From Ilyomonas sp965219515 (lineage in GTDB: Bacteria; Bacteroidota; Bacteroidia; Chitinophagales; Chitinophagaceae), in NCBI GenBank assembly GCA_965219515.1, contig OZ244776.1:434001-498000 (forward strand): 64,000 nucleotides of DNA, written 5' to 3'. The notes beneath the pieces were generated by a model. The model had not been told where the DNA came from, did no database searches, and saw only the letters and a list, made by a program, of their open reading frames with translations. Made by a program: the position numbers and the translations under genes. Positions 16,627 to 26,667 of the stretch are shown here, one piece after another (within the stretch, counting starts at the first letter, position 1; each line of letters begins with the position of its first letter).

Positions 16627-17364
16627 TCAACCCAATACTTCCTGCAATATCGATAAACTACGCATCTCGCCAAAATCGGAAATATGCAAGGCCATAAACT
16701 GCTGATACGATTGCGTTAGCTGCCGCCTGATATTGCGGTTCAGTTGAATGGTTTCAAGATCATTGTAAAACATAATGTTGATGATGACTGACGTTATCCT
16801 TGCCAGCTCGCCGCTGATATAATGCGGATGCAATGGAATTTCATTTACAAAAACGCCTTCCTGCATATCCAGTACCGGCGTTGCCGGGCTGTAATTTCCC
16901 TGAATCTGAAAGCCAAGTTCGTTGCTGAGATGAAGCATAAAATACAACGGAAGGTTTGCCGTAAATGTATCGGTTCCTTTATCCAGTTGCTGCAACGAAT
17001 CTTGTATCAGGTAAAACAATTCGGGATTGGCTTCGGGCTGTTTCAGGCTGTGAAGAAGCAACTCAACCATATACATCGCCACTGAATATTTGATGACATC
17101 AAATAATACGTGCTGATACAAAAAGCTCCAGTTATAATCGCGGATAAACTGAAGGTTTTTTAGCTCGTTATGATACACCACCATGTCGAGTATAGCCGCC
17201 GGCTGAAAATAGGTTGCCTTGCCCGCACTTTTTTTGCCCGTTTGCCGCACCCCTTTTACAATATAGGTTTGCACGCCAAACAATTCGGTATAAATGGTGG
17301 TAACCACGCTGGTTTCGCCATATTTTATCGTTCGCAGTACAATGCCTTTTGTTTTATGCGTCAT
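16627..17364 (-). CDS. recO: DNA repair protein RecO
   Basis: RecO loads RecA on gapped DNA in the RecFOR pathway. The 245-residue protein has the N-terminal OB-fold (HKTKGIVLRTIKYGETSVVTTIYTELFG, YIVKGVRQ) and the helical C-terminal domain with LLLHSLKQPEANPELFYLI and LPLYFMLHLSNELGFQI. The C-terminal zinc-finger cysteines of some RecO proteins are absent, as is usual in Bacteroidota. The protein opens MTHKTKG. A Uma2 gene follows 31 bp downstream. Confidence 0.9.
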   Translation of the reverse strand: MTHKTKGIVLRTIKYGETSVVTTIYTELFGVQTYIVKGVRQTGKKSAGKATYFQPAAILDMVVYHNELKNLQFIRDYNWSFLYQHVLFDVIKYSVAMYMVELLLHSLKQPEANPELFYLIQDSLQQLDKGTDTFTANLPLYFMLHLSNELGFQIQGNYSPATPVLDMQEGVFVNEIPLHPHYISGELARITSVIINIMFYNDLETIQLNRNIRRQLTQSYQQFMALHISDFGEMRSLSILQEVLG

Positions 17365-17445
17365 ACTTTATAAATATACATCTTCCTGCTGCCGAAACTG
17401 ATTTTAACCATACAAAAAAATGTTAGGCTTCGTTGAAACAATTTT

Positions 17446-18045
17446 TTATTCTGCAACGGGTTTGTTTTCATGTTCAATGGCGCGTTCTACATGCTTATCG
17501 GGAATGAGCCAGATAACAGACTGCAGAAAAAAGAATAAGCCCGAAATGGCTGGATTTACATACGCCGCCGGTATGGCAAGCAAATCTAACAAAATAGAAA
17601 TAACGCTTTTTGTAGTTTGCCTTTGTAATGCTTTCGATAATTCGGATGACTGCACATTGCTTTTTAAAATGCATCGCTGCAACAAAGTATAGGCAATGCC
17701 GCACATAAAAGCGATGATGGCATACACAATAACCGTATTCGGCGCAAAATGATTTTCTCCCATCCAGCCGGTGGCTACGGGCACAAGCGACAGCCAGAAA
17801 AGCAAATGCAGATTCAACAGCATGATACTGGAATTGATTTTTTTTACCGTGTGCAGTAAATGATGATGATTGCCCCAGTAAATGCCTATAAACAAAAAGC
17901 TGATAACATAACTGGTAACCACCGGCAGCAATGGTCGTAACGATGCCCAGTCATCGCCGTGAGGCACTTTTATTTCCAGTACCATGATGGTGATGATAAT
18001 GGCTATTACACCATCGCTGAATGCTTCCAGTCTGTTTTTATTCAT
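17446..18045 (-). CDS. TMEM175-like (DUF1211) potassium channel
   Basis: A 199-residue six-helix protein. The first helix carries the family filter motif RLEAFSDGVIAIIITIMVLEIKVP. Later features are the IYWGNHHHLLHTV segment and LLNLHLLFWLSLVPVATGWMG. Bacterial TMEM175 proteins form tetrameric potassium-leak channels from one such six-helix unit, and length and motif both fit. It is a single gene divergent from the DUF5723 gene, with no operon partners. Confidence 0.88.
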   Translation of the reverse strand: MNKNRLEAFSDGVIAIIITIMVLEIKVPHGDDWASLRPLLPVVTSYVISFLFIGIYWGNHHHLLHTVKKINSSIMLLNLHLLFWLSLVPVATGWMGENHFAPNTVIVYAIIAFMCGIAYTLLQRCILKSNVQSSELSKALQRQTTKSVISILLDLLAIPAAYVNPAISGLFFFLQSVIWLIPDKHVERAIEHENKPVAE

Positions 18046-18171
18046 GCTTTTTTATGGTTGAGGAAAGTTATCAAATATCAGAAATGAAATTTGTAAACAG
18101 GAAACTTCATTCAGATATTATATCTGCTGTTATTTACGTTACTATTGCACTACCAACAGACTTTACTTCTT

Positions 18172-19638
18172 GTGAAACGATTGTGTGTTTTTTATATTCT
18201 GTTTTTTATTTTCTTCTTGAAAGCAGATTGCCAGTCATATACCGGCTACGATATATCTTCCTACGCAGGTGTTTACGGAACGCTGTTTAATCCGGCGAAT
18301 ATTTTAGATCATCGCGTAAAAGCCGACATCAATTTACTTGGTTTTTCGGCAGGTGTTCAAAACAGTGCGCTCAGTTTGGATCCGGGCGATAAAACCAATT
18401 TTACCAGGGTACCATTTCCCATTACAAAAAATGGTCGTGGCGGCGCTTTGGTTGATGTGTTAGGACCCGGTTTTATGGTGCGCCTGAACGACCGGAACGC
18501 CCTTGCCGTTACTACGCGGTTCCGCTTTCAGGCAAACGCAGACCGGCTTGATAAAACGCTGCTCAATATTGCTTTGCAGGACGATCCGACTTCCTTTAAT
18601 CAGTCAGTCATTGACATCAAAGGCGGCGCCATAGAAGCGCACGCCTGGAATGAACTTGCCTTTACTTACAGCAAACAAATCGGCGTTACCGATTTTGGGG
18701 TATGGAAAGCAGCCGTTTCGCTAAAAGTATTGGGTGGTCAGGGCGGTGCTTATCTTACGGCAAATCATCTTTCATTTACCTATAATGATTCTGTGAAAAT
18801 TGACCTCGAACAAATGCTGAAATACGGTGGCGCCGAACATTCAACCGGCAATATCAATATCAATTATTCCGATTTTATAGATGATTGGGAGGATCATTAT
18901 CAATTTAATTTTTTTCGTAAACCCGGCATCGGCGCAGATATCGGCGTTACCTACGAATACCGCGATGTGATGCAGGTGTATGAAACAGCTTATAACGAAG
19001 AAACGCTCAATTACAAATGGAAAGCGGGCGCTTCGCTCAGCGATATAGGAAGCATCCGGTATCGTTCATCATCCAATTCCTATAATACGCATCTCACCGG
19101 GCAACAATATATTTTTGATGAGCTGCAGGTGCCCGAAGACAGCAATACGCTGGTAAGCATTGCCAATTTTTACAAAAATAAATTTCCGGGCCGCCCGTCC
19201 GATACGCATTTTACCATGAATTTGCCCGCTACTTTACATCTTACGTTCGATTACAGTTTTAATAAATGGTTGTCTGCGGCAGCGCATTTATCGTTTCCCG
19301 TTATCACTTCCCAGCCTGCTTATTACATTGGTACGCATACTTTATCGCAGTTTTCGGTTACGCCCCGTGCCGAATTTTCGTGGATAGGTTTATATCTGCC
19401 GCTTACTTATCAGTTTGCGGGCGGTTTTCAAAGCGGCATCGCAGGCCGGCTTGGTCCGCTTACCATCGGCTCATCTTCACTCATCAATCTCGGCATTCTC
19501 CGCAAGTCTAAAAGTGCGGATGCTTATTTTATTCTGCGCATTCCATTCTTTAAATATCATCCTTACGAAACCGAAGAAACGCCGCAGCACATCAGATTCA
19601 ACAGACAACAAAGAGGAATTTTTCGTTGCCTGAAATGA
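18172..19638 (+). CDS. DUF5723-type outer-membrane protein
   Basis: I choose GTG 18172, which gives a clean signal peptide (MKRLCVFYILFFIFFLKADCQ) and about 488 residues; a TTG at 18145 is the only longer option. The mature protein begins SYTGYDISSYAGVYGTLFNPANILDHR, the opening of DUF5723/PorV-like beta-barrels. Alternating amphipathic strands and FSVTPRAEFSWIGLYLPLTYQFAGGFQSGI-like barrel ends follow. These proteins are predicted outer-membrane beta-barrels of unknown function in Bacteroidota. It stands alone between divergent TMEM175 and downstream ade, with a heptad-repeat-containing gap after it. Confidence 0.75.
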   Translation: MKRLCVFYILFFIFFLKADCQSYTGYDISSYAGVYGTLFNPANILDHRVKADINLLGFSAGVQNSALSLDPGDKTNFTRVPFPITKNGRGGALVDVLGPGFMVRLNDRNALAVTTRFRFQANADRLDKTLLNIALQDDPTSFNQSVIDIKGGAIEAHAWNELAFTYSKQIGVTDFGVWKAAVSLKVLGGQGGAYLTANHLSFTYNDSVKIDLEQMLKYGGAEHSTGNININYSDFIDDWEDHYQFNFFRKPGIGADIGVTYEYRDVMQVYETAYNEETLNYKWKAGASLSDIGSIRYRSSSNSYNTHLTGQQYIFDELQVPEDSNTLVSIANFYKNKFPGRPSDTHFTMNLPATLHLTFDYSFNKWLSAAAHLSFPVITSQPAYYIGTHTLSQFSVTPRAEFSWIGLYLPLTYQFAGGFQSGIAGRLGPLTIGSSSLINLGILRKSKSADAYFILRIPFFKYHPYETEETPQHIRFNRQQRGIFRCLK

Positions 19639-19647
19639 ACTTGAGAG

Positions 19648-19717
19648 GTGAATCGTCAACAGTGAATTGTGCACAGACACACGGAATGTTGTGTTATGTT
19701 AAACGTGAAAGGTGAGA
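19648..19717. repeat. Heptanucleotide-like repeat (GTGAATx type)
   Basis: GTGAATC, GTCAACA, GTGAATT, GTGCACA and GACACAC run from 19648 to 19682 with 7-nt period. More degenerate units, including CGTGAAA and GGTGAGA, follow to about 19717. The phrase resembles the second part of the purM insert. The rest of the 231-bp gap before ade is AT-rich with nothing else evident. Confidence 0.6.
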
Positions 19718-19869
19718 CAAGGAAGTTTAAAATTTCGCGTCCGCTTTTTCAGTTTTCATTATGTGATCCGTTACAACACAGTTATTATGGCAGTGTTTTA
19801 TATTACTTTGTGTTTTCGGTTCATAAGCATCACGCTTCACTTTATTTTGCAAATAAATAAACGCTTCAC

Positions 19870-21507
19870 ATGCCACATTCATTTATCGTAAAAGGCAACC
19901 TGGCTGATGTATGGAAAAAAGAAATTTATACCGCTGACATGGAAGTTACGGATGGAAAAATTTCGGCCATCACGCAATGTGCCCAAGACAAAAACCTTCC
20001 GTTTATTTTACCGGGTTTTACCGACAGTCATGTGCATATTGAAAGCAGCATGCTGATACCATCCGAGTTTGCAAAGCTGGCTGTTGTGCATGGCACGATT
20101 GCTACCGTAAGCGACCCGCACGAAATAGCCAACGTTTGCGGTATGCAGGGTGTGCAGTTTATGATTGACAATGGAAAAAAAACGCCGTTCCGGTTTTATT
20201 TCGGTGCGCCAAGCTGTGTGCCGGCTACAACGTTTGAAACCGCAGGCGCATCGCTTAACAGCGATGAAGTAAAACGGTTGTTGCAATCTAAGGAAGTTAA
20301 ATATCTCAGCGAGATGATGAACTTTCCCGGCGTACTTCATAACGACAATGAGGTGATGAAAAAAATAGCTGCCGCGCACGAGCGTAATAAACCGGTTGAT
20401 GGTCATGCGCCGGGCTTGCGCGGCGATGCAGCAAAGCGGTATATTGATGCCGGCATCAGCACCGATCACGAATGCGTAACGGCTGAAGAAGCATTGGAAA
20501 AATTAAGCTATGGCATGAAGATTATCATTCGCGAAGGCAGCGCCGCGCGCAATTTTGAGGCGCTTATTCCGCTGCTGAACGAGCATTACGAAAACATGAT
20601 GTTTTGCAGCGATGATAAGCATCCCGACAGCCTGGCGGAAGGTCATATTAATCAGCTTTGCGCAAGAGCCGTTGCCAAAGGCAATGATGTTTTTAAAGTG
20701 TTGCAGGCGGCTTGCATCAACCCGGTTCTGCATTATAAATTAGATAACGGCTTGCTTCGCGCCGGCGATGCGGCAGATTTTATTGTGGTAAAAAACCTGA
20801 CTGATTTTGCCGTTGAAAAAACGTATATCGGCGGTGAACTGATGGCAGATAACGGAACTTCTTTTATCCATAGCGTTGCTGAAAAAGAGCTGAATCATTT
20901 TTCATGTAGATACATTACTAAAGAGGATGTATTGCTTGCGCGAAACGAATATCCGCACGACGATTTTCTGATTCCGGTTATCGAAGCGTTAGACGGCGAG
21001 CTGATAACCAACAAACTTTATCTGCATGGCGCATTACGCGATGGTTACTGGATAAGCGATACACAAAACGATATTTTAAAAATGATTGTTGTAAACCGAT
21101 ATCAGGATGCGCCGGTTGCAAAATGCTTTATTAAAAATTTCGGGTTGAAAAGCGGCGCTATCGCTTCTTCTGTGGCGCACGACAGTCATAACATCATTGC
21201 CGTAGGCGCCGATAATGAAAGCATTGTGAAAGCGGTAAATGCAATCATCAAACACAAAGGCGGCATTAGCTGCGCTTATGAAAATGAAGTTGATGTTTTG
21301 CCTTTGCCGATAGCCGGTTTAATGAGCGCAGACGATGGTTATTTCGTGGCAAAGCAATACACGCAGATGAGTAACAAGGCAAAACAACTGGGAAGCGAAT
21401 TGCGTTCCCCTTTTATGACGCTCAGCTTTATGGCTTTGCTCGTAATTCCGCATGTTAAACTAAGTGATAAAGGCTTGTTCGACGGCGATAGCTTTACGTT
21501 TGTTTGA
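19870..21507 (+). CDS. ade: Adenine deaminase
   Basis: The enzyme converts adenine to hypoxanthine plus ammonia in purine salvage. The 545-residue protein has the family length and motifs: LPGFTDSHVHIESSML (metal-binding HxH), GTIATVSDPHEIANVCG, YLSEMMNFPGVLHND, DGHAPGLRG, the CSDDKHPD aspartate site and the C-terminal GAIASSVAHDSHNIIAVG and PLPIAGLMS. The start ATG 19870 is the only sensible one. The neighbouring GH140-like gene follows 87 bp downstream on the same strand but is not obviously related in function. Confidence 0.95.
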   Translation: MPHSFIVKGNLADVWKKEIYTADMEVTDGKISAITQCAQDKNLPFILPGFTDSHVHIESSMLIPSEFAKLAVVHGTIATVSDPHEIANVCGMQGVQFMIDNGKKTPFRFYFGAPSCVPATTFETAGASLNSDEVKRLLQSKEVKYLSEMMNFPGVLHNDNEVMKKIAAAHERNKPVDGHAPGLRGDAAKRYIDAGISTDHECVTAEEALEKLSYGMKIIIREGSAARNFEALIPLLNEHYENMMFCSDDKHPDSLAEGHINQLCARAVAKGNDVFKVLQAACINPVLHYKLDNGLLRAGDAADFIVVKNLTDFAVEKTYIGGELMADNGTSFIHSVAEKELNHFSCRYITKEDVLLARNEYPHDDFLIPVIEALDGELITNKLYLHGALRDGYWISDTQNDILKMIVVNRYQDAPVAKCFIKNFGLKSGAIASSVAHDSHNIIAVGADNESIVKAVNAIIKHKGGISCAYENEVDVLPLPIAGLMSADDGYFVAKQYTQMSNKAKQLGSELRSPFMTLSFMALLVIPHVKLSDKGLFDGDSFTFV

Positions 21508-21594
21508 TATGTCAGCAATTTGTTCTTTTTTCGTTGTATAAGTTTTGGAAACACGTTGTTTCCATTGCTATTATTGATTCTTATTTCTTTTGAT

Positions 21595-22995
21595 ATGCGA
21601 TTGTTTGTTTGTTTTATCATTACCATTTGTTTTATGAATCATCTTCCGGCACAATCACTTTTTTCGCACGGCAGGCTGCAGGTGAGCAAAGACGGGCACG
21701 ATCTTCAGTTTGCTGACGGCACGCCTTTTTTCTGGCTGGGCGACACGGGCTGGGAGTTGTTTCACCGGCTGCGTCTCGATGAAATAAAGCAATATCTCGA
21801 CAATCGTTCTGCCAAAGGCTTTACCGTTATACAAGCCGTAGCCTTAGCCGAATTTGACGGATTGCGCAGACCCAATCAATACGGCGAAGTGCCATTGAAA
21901 AATTTAGATCCGGCGCAACCAAACGACAATTATTTTTCGGTAATAGACAGCACCATTCACATGGCGCGGCAGCGCAATTTATTCATTGGATTGTTACCAA
22001 CCTGGGGCGATAAAGTAACAAAGCTGTGGGGCGAAGGTCCGGTGGTGTTCAACAGCAGCAACGCGTATGTGTATGGCAAATGGATTGGCAACCGGTATAA
22101 AGACGAACCCAACATCATTTGGATTTTGGGCGGCGACCGCCCGGCAGTTAATGATAGCAACGACTGGCGGCCTGTTTGGCGTGCCATGGCAAAAGGCATT
22201 ACCGAGGCTACCTATCATCAATGTCTCATTACCTATCACCCGTCGGGCGGAGAAAATTCTACTTCGCAATGGATACAAAACGAACCCTGGTTAGATGTCA
22301 ATATGTTTCAATCGGGTCATGGCGGCGGGCATGATGTTGCCTGCTGGGATTTGGTGAAACGAGACCGCGGTTATCTGCCTGTGAAGCCAACATTAGATGG
22401 CGAGCCGAACTACGAAGATCATCCGGTAAATCCCTGGCCAAAATGGAATCCTGACAATGGTTATTACCGCGATTACGATGTGCGCAAACAAACGTATCGC
22501 TCCGTGTTTGCCGGAGCCTGCGGCGTTACATACGGGCATCATGCGGTGTGGCAGTTTATGAGTGCGCGGGAAGAAACCGTTAATTATCCCGACCGTGGCT
22601 GGATCAACGCGATGGATCGTCCCGGCGCTTACCAGGTTGGCTATTTGCGGAAGCTGATTGAATCAAGACCGATGCTAACACGCATTCCCGACAGCACGCT
22701 TATCATTGGCGGAACGGGTAAAAAAGGCGAACACATAGAAGCGTTTCGGGCAGGCGATAACAGCTATGCCATGATTTATTTACCCATCGGGAAAAAAATT
22801 ACGATCAACACATCAGGGCTACCGCAAAAACTGGTTGCGTGGTGGTTTAATCCGAAAGATGGCACGGCAAAACGTTTTGCCGAAGCAGAGAATAAAAAAA
22901 GAATGGAATTTACGCCGCCGGTAACGGGTATCGGAAATGACTGGGTATTGGTGCTTGATGATGCCGCAAGGGGTTATGAAGCGCCGGGCAAATAA
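21595..22995 (+). CDS. GH140-like (DUF4038) glycoside hydrolase, apiosidase-type
   Basis: From ATG 21595 the protein has 466 residues with signal peptide MRLFVCFIITICFMNHLPAQ. The DUF4038 TIM-barrel domain begins LQFADGTPFFWLGDTGWELFHRL and includes GFTVIQAVALAEFDGLRRPN, KDEPNIIWILGGDRP, LITYHPSGGENSTSQW and KPTLDGEPNYEDHPV, where the acidic residues of D-apiose-releasing GH140 enzymes lie. A putative collagen-binding-like C-terminal domain follows (AWWFNPKDGTAKRF). Secretion suggests action on plant pectic side chains, though related DUF4038 enzymes act on other sugars. An upstream in-frame ATG (21520) would bury the signal peptide and is rejected. Confidence 0.85.
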   Translation: MRLFVCFIITICFMNHLPAQSLFSHGRLQVSKDGHDLQFADGTPFFWLGDTGWELFHRLRLDEIKQYLDNRSAKGFTVIQAVALAEFDGLRRPNQYGEVPLKNLDPAQPNDNYFSVIDSTIHMARQRNLFIGLLPTWGDKVTKLWGEGPVVFNSSNAYVYGKWIGNRYKDEPNIIWILGGDRPAVNDSNDWRPVWRAMAKGITEATYHQCLITYHPSGGENSTSQWIQNEPWLDVNMFQSGHGGGHDVACWDLVKRDRGYLPVKPTLDGEPNYEDHPVNPWPKWNPDNGYYRDYDVRKQTYRSVFAGACGVTYGHHAVWQFMSAREETVNYPDRGWINAMDRPGAYQVGYLRKLIESRPMLTRIPDSTLIIGGTGKKGEHIEAFRAGDNSYAMIYLPIGKKITINTSGLPQKLVAWWFNPKDGTAKRFAEAENKKRMEFTPPVTGIGNDWVLVLDDAARGYEAPGK

Positions 22996-23019
22996 ATTTT
23001 TCAAATAAAATAGTGGGCT

Positions 23020-23439
23020 ATGAAACCAAACAAAACAACTGAAAACAACAACGATGTAACAGCGTACCTTTCTGCTATTGCTGATGAAAAAAAGCGGAGT
23101 GATTGTTCGGATCTTATCGGTTTAATCAGCCAGGAAACCGGGCTTCAGCCAAAGATGTGGGGAACAGCAATAGTGGGTTTCGGAAGCTATCATTACAAAT
23201 ATGATAGCGGACGCGAAGGTGAAGCGCCGCAAGCGGCGCTTTCTGCCAGAGCCAATGCCATTGCATTTTACCTTTCTTCAGATCCTGAAACGAAAGAAAC
23301 ATTGTTGAAAAAACTGGGTAAGCATAAAACAGGGAAAGGCTGCTTTTATATACAAAAACTGGCAGACATAGATATGAATGTTTTGCTTGAAATGGTACGA
23401 AACTCTATCAGATATCATCAAACAAATCATGTTTCATAA
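23020..23439 (+). CDS. DUF1801 (YdhG-like) domain protein
   Basis: A 139-residue cytosolic protein with the DUF1801 signature: VTAYLSAIADEKKRSDCSDLIGLI, PKMWGTAIVGFGSYHYKYDSGREG and KGCFYIQKLADIDMNVLLEMV. The fold is related to the frataxin-like/YdhG group and the role is unknown. It is encoded 24 bp after the glycosidase gene. The 160 bp that follow contain nothing I can identify. Confidence 0.85.
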   Translation: MKPNKTTENNNDVTAYLSAIADEKKRSDCSDLIGLISQETGLQPKMWGTAIVGFGSYHYKYDSGREGEAPQAALSARANAIAFYLSSDPETKETLLKKLGKHKTGKGCFYIQKLADIDMNVLLEMVRNSIRYHQTNHVS

Positions 23440-23598
23440 ATGGTTGTTATTACAATCAGATTCACTGGTAAATATGCGTCAGCTAACTGATTTATTTTAA
23501 TCAACCGGATATTGAAGATGTTGTGTTATTGGATAGAATGCATTGCATTTTGGTAACAAAGTTCAGACTGATTTGATTTTACAAACGGCTTTATTTAT

Positions 23599-24819
23599 CT
23601 AAATAAGAACAGCGTTTTGTTTTCTTAGCCTGGCGCCCAACAAAGAAAATCCTGCCGAGGTGCCTAAACACATAGCTGAAATAAGCCACCACACGGTTGT
23701 ATAGCCATACGCAGCCGCAATCTGACTGCCTAATACCGGCGCGGCAATCTGTGCAATACTCCAGGCAATTGTGTACATGGCGGCATATTGTCCGCGATTG
23801 TTTTCCGTAGTTCGGCTTACCCAAAATGCATTCATAAACGGCATGGATAAAATTTCTCCGAACGTGATAATGATGATAGAAAATACAGCCACCCATGCGG
23901 CGGCGGGAAGCAGGTTGATTACTGCGTAAGAAACGCCGATCAGCAACACACCCGCGCGTATAAATATCATTGCCGGTTTTTTGCCTTCTACCGAATATAC
24001 CAGTATCATTTCTACAAATACAATAAGCAACCCGTTTATCGCCATTAATATGCCAATGAACCGCTCGTTCAGATGCCATTGCGTTTTGTAAAAAACCGGC
24101 AGAATGGTAAACAGATGAAAAAAACTATAGCCCAGCAAAACAGTTAGTGCAATGAATACCATATAAACCTGGTCTCTGTAAGCAGGCTTTGTTATAATAG
24201 TTTGTATCGTTGTATTGTGCCTGGAACCTCCTGTAACAAAAGGCAGCATTTTTAACAGCAATAAGGCTGCTATAATATTGGTACATCCGTCAACCCAAAA
24301 CAATAATTTATAGTTGATGGAAGCCAGCAATCCGCCCAACGCACCGCCCACCGCCCAGCCTAAATTTACGGCAAGCCGGTTGAGAGAATAAGAGCGGGTT
24401 CTGTTATTTTCCCGGCTATAAAAAGCAATGGCCGTAGCATTGGCAGGCCGAAAAGATTCATTGCAGACACTCAGTATAAACACACCGGTGCAAAGAGAAA
24501 AATAGCTATGCAAATAGCCGGTGATGATAAACATGATGCCGCCCGAAAATAACGCAATTACCTGCTGCGGGTAAAAGCCAAATTTATCGGTAATTCTGCC
24601 GCCGATAAGTGCGCCTGCAATGGCGCCCAGACCAAACAAACCCATTACAAAACCCGCCTGCGTAATGCTGAAATGAAGTTGTTGCGTGCAATAAATGGTC
24701 ATGAACGGTATAACCATCGTGCCGCTTCTGTTGATGAGCATAACAAAAGATAAATACCACGTATGGCGCGATAAGCCGGAGTAAGCGTTTTTGTATAACT
24801 GGCGTGTGGCGGAAAGCAT
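23599..24819 (-). CDS. Major facilitator superfamily transporter
   Basis: A 406-residue protein with about 12 hydrophobic helices. The loop 2-3 motif region reads LFGLGAIAGALIGGRITDKFG, the classical MFS G-x-L-x-D-[RK]-x-G-like signature, and ALGGLLASINYKLLFWVDGC fits the motif-C region of drug:proton antiporter-type carriers. The N-terminus includes LINRSGTMVIPFMTIYCTQQL, common to the MdtH/YceL-like exporters of Bacteroidota. Substrate is unknown. It lies 69 bp downstream of gntK on the same strand, so cotranscription is possible. Confidence 0.86.
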   Translation of the reverse strand: MLSATRQLYKNAYSGLSRHTWYLSFVMLINRSGTMVIPFMTIYCTQQLHFSITQAGFVMGLFGLGAIAGALIGGRITDKFGFYPQQVIALFSGGIMFIITGYLHSYFSLCTGVFILSVCNESFRPANATAIAFYSRENNRTRSYSLNRLAVNLGWAVGGALGGLLASINYKLLFWVDGCTNIIAALLLLKMLPFVTGGSRHNTTIQTIITKPAYRDQVYMVFIALTVLLGYSFFHLFTILPVFYKTQWHLNERFIGILMAINGLLIVFVEMILVYSVEGKKPAMIFIRAGVLLIGVSYAVINLLPAAAWVAVFSIIIITFGEILSMPFMNAFWVSRTTENNRGQYAAMYTIAWSIAQIAAPVLGSQIAAAYGYTTVWWLISAMCLGTSAGFSLLGARLRKQNAVLI

Positions 24820-24887
24820 GATGACTGATGTAAATATAAGGCAGAAAGGTGTGCGCTTTTCTCAACAAACATCAGCCAGATATTAGT

Positions 24888-26369
24888 TTATGTGTTGTTG
24901 ATGGCGGCAAACGAATCTTTTAGTTTCGGATACAGCGTTTGAAAAACAGCAAACAAGGAATCGTATTTTTCTTTTGTTGATGCAGTTGGATAATACGTTT
25001 TCCGGGCTTTAAAAAAATGCGTTGAATCGGACAACCCGGTCAGGTATTTCATTGCGTATAAACCGATAATGGCCGCGCCCGTAGCAGAAGCATCTGCGCT
25101 GTTGTTGATCACAATCTTTTTATTTACAATATCCGCCATTGTCTGCAGCCAGAACTGCGATTGTGTAAATCCCCCGCTTGCAAATATTGTTTTTATATTT
25201 CCGTTCGCATCTTCCGTTGCTTCCAATACATCCCGCATGGCAAAACAAATGCCTTCCACCGCAGCACGGGCTATGTGTGCTTCGGTATGATGCTGCGTAA
25301 TGCCAAACAAAACGCCTTTCGCAGTAGCATCCCACATCGGCGCGCGTTCGCCCAACAGGTACGGAAGAAACAATAAATTATCTGCACCCGCTGGCGCGGT
25401 TTCAGCCAGTTGCAGCAACTCGTCAGGCTCCTTTGGCGTATTGTCATGCAGAATTGTTCTGCTCAGCCATTCCAGCGTAACACCGCCGTTGTTGATGGCG
25501 CCGCCGCTGATATAACTGTTTTTAGTAAGCAGATAGGTAAACGTACGTTGCTTTTCATCTGTGCGCATTGTTTTCGTAGTCATGCGAACGGCTCCGCTTG
25601 TACCTACGGTAAGCGATGCATCGCCCGCATTAATAACGCCGCTTCCTAAATTTGCCAGGCAACCATCGTTTCCGCCAACAACAAACGAAACGGATTGTCC
25701 TGAGGTAATGTATTTGTAAAGGGGCAACAGATTTTTTTCAGCGTGAATAACATCAACCGGCTTTGATAATGTATCAGCCAAAATACCGGCTTCCTGCATG
25801 GCTTCGCTGCACCAGTCAATCTTTTTTATATCAAACAAACCGGTTGCCGAAGCAATGGAATAATCAATGATGTATTTGCCAAAAAGCTTAAAAAAAATAT
25901 ATTCTTTAATGGAAATAAATTTGTGCGTTTTATCAAAAATATCCGGCATGGTTTCTTTCAGCCAGATGATTTTGCATAATGGCGACATCGGATGAACTGG
26001 TGTTCCTGTTTTATGATAAATAATAATTCCTGTTTCGCTTTTTTTTAGTCGCTCTGCTTGTTTTGCGGCTCTTGTATCCGACCAGATGATGGCGTTTGTT
26101 ATCGGTTTCCCATCTTTGTTTACGGCTATCAGGCTGTGCATGGCAGCGCTAAAGCAAACGGCTTTTATAGTTTGGGTTGATGCAAGCGATTGTTGAATCA
26201 GTTGCAGCACAACATCGCATATTTCGTCGGGGTTTTGTTCGCTTTTTCCGTTGTCATCTGTATAAGTGAGATAACCATTTTTAATTGATAAAACCATTTG
26301 CCCGTTGCAGTCAAAGGTGATAGCCTTGCAGTTTGTGGTTCCGATATCTATGGCCAGTATATGATCCAT
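24888..26369 (-). CDS. gntK: Gluconate kinase (FGGY family)
   Basis: A 493-residue FGGY carbohydrate kinase that would phosphorylate D-gluconate to 6-phosphogluconate. The ATPase fold begins DHILAIDIGTTNCKAITFD. GTPVHPMSPLCKIIWLKE is characteristic of FGGY gluconokinases of the Bacillus GntK type. Further motifs are SVSFVVGGNDGCLANLGSG, LTVGTSGAVRM, NGGVTLEWLSR, FLPYLLGERAPMWD and IFASGGFTQSQFWLQTMADI. The divergent gene 298 bp away encodes a GMC oxidoreductase of the gluconate/glucoside dehydrogenase type, so this divergent region probably serves sugar-acid oxidation and uptake. Xylulose or other FGGY substrates cannot be excluded. Confidence 0.83.
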   Translation of the reverse strand: MDHILAIDIGTTNCKAITFDCNGQMVLSIKNGYLTYTDDNGKSEQNPDEICDVVLQLIQQSLASTQTIKAVCFSAAMHSLIAVNKDGKPITNAIIWSDTRAAKQAERLKKSETGIIIYHKTGTPVHPMSPLCKIIWLKETMPDIFDKTHKFISIKEYIFFKLFGKYIIDYSIASATGLFDIKKIDWCSEAMQEAGILADTLSKPVDVIHAEKNLLPLYKYITSGQSVSFVVGGNDGCLANLGSGVINAGDASLTVGTSGAVRMTTKTMRTDEKQRTFTYLLTKNSYISGGAINNGGVTLEWLSRTILHDNTPKEPDELLQLAETAPAGADNLLFLPYLLGERAPMWDATAKGVLFGITQHHTEAHIARAAVEGICFAMRDVLEATEDANGNIKTIFASGGFTQSQFWLQTMADIVNKKIVINNSADASATGAAIIGLYAMKYLTGLSDSTHFFKARKTYYPTASTKEKYDSLFAVFQTLYPKLKDSFAAINNT

Positions 26370-26667
26370 TGCACAATGATTTTTTATAAGTAACGGAAGC
26401 GTTTTTTATGCGTTTGTCTTTTACAATCTGCCTGCCGGTTTTTCTAAATGCGAAATAATGCCATTTCCTGTCGTCATGTTGTTTCGTTATAAATAAACAG
26501 TTGCCACATTGTAAGTATTTATCGTGTAACAAGTTGTAAAGCCGGGATAAAATAGAATTACAAATTGATTTGATAAAACCCTTACTGAATTTATAATTTC
26601 ACCTAATTTTTAATTTGCCGGTGGCGATTATGCACTACATTTATCGCAACGAAAAACGATTTTTTAC
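26370..26667. other. Divergent intergenic region, gntK / GMC oxidoreductase
   Basis: 298 bp between two divergent genes, so it must hold both promoters. It is AT-rich. No exact TAnnTTTG box, operator palindrome or small gene could be supported. Confidence 0.4.
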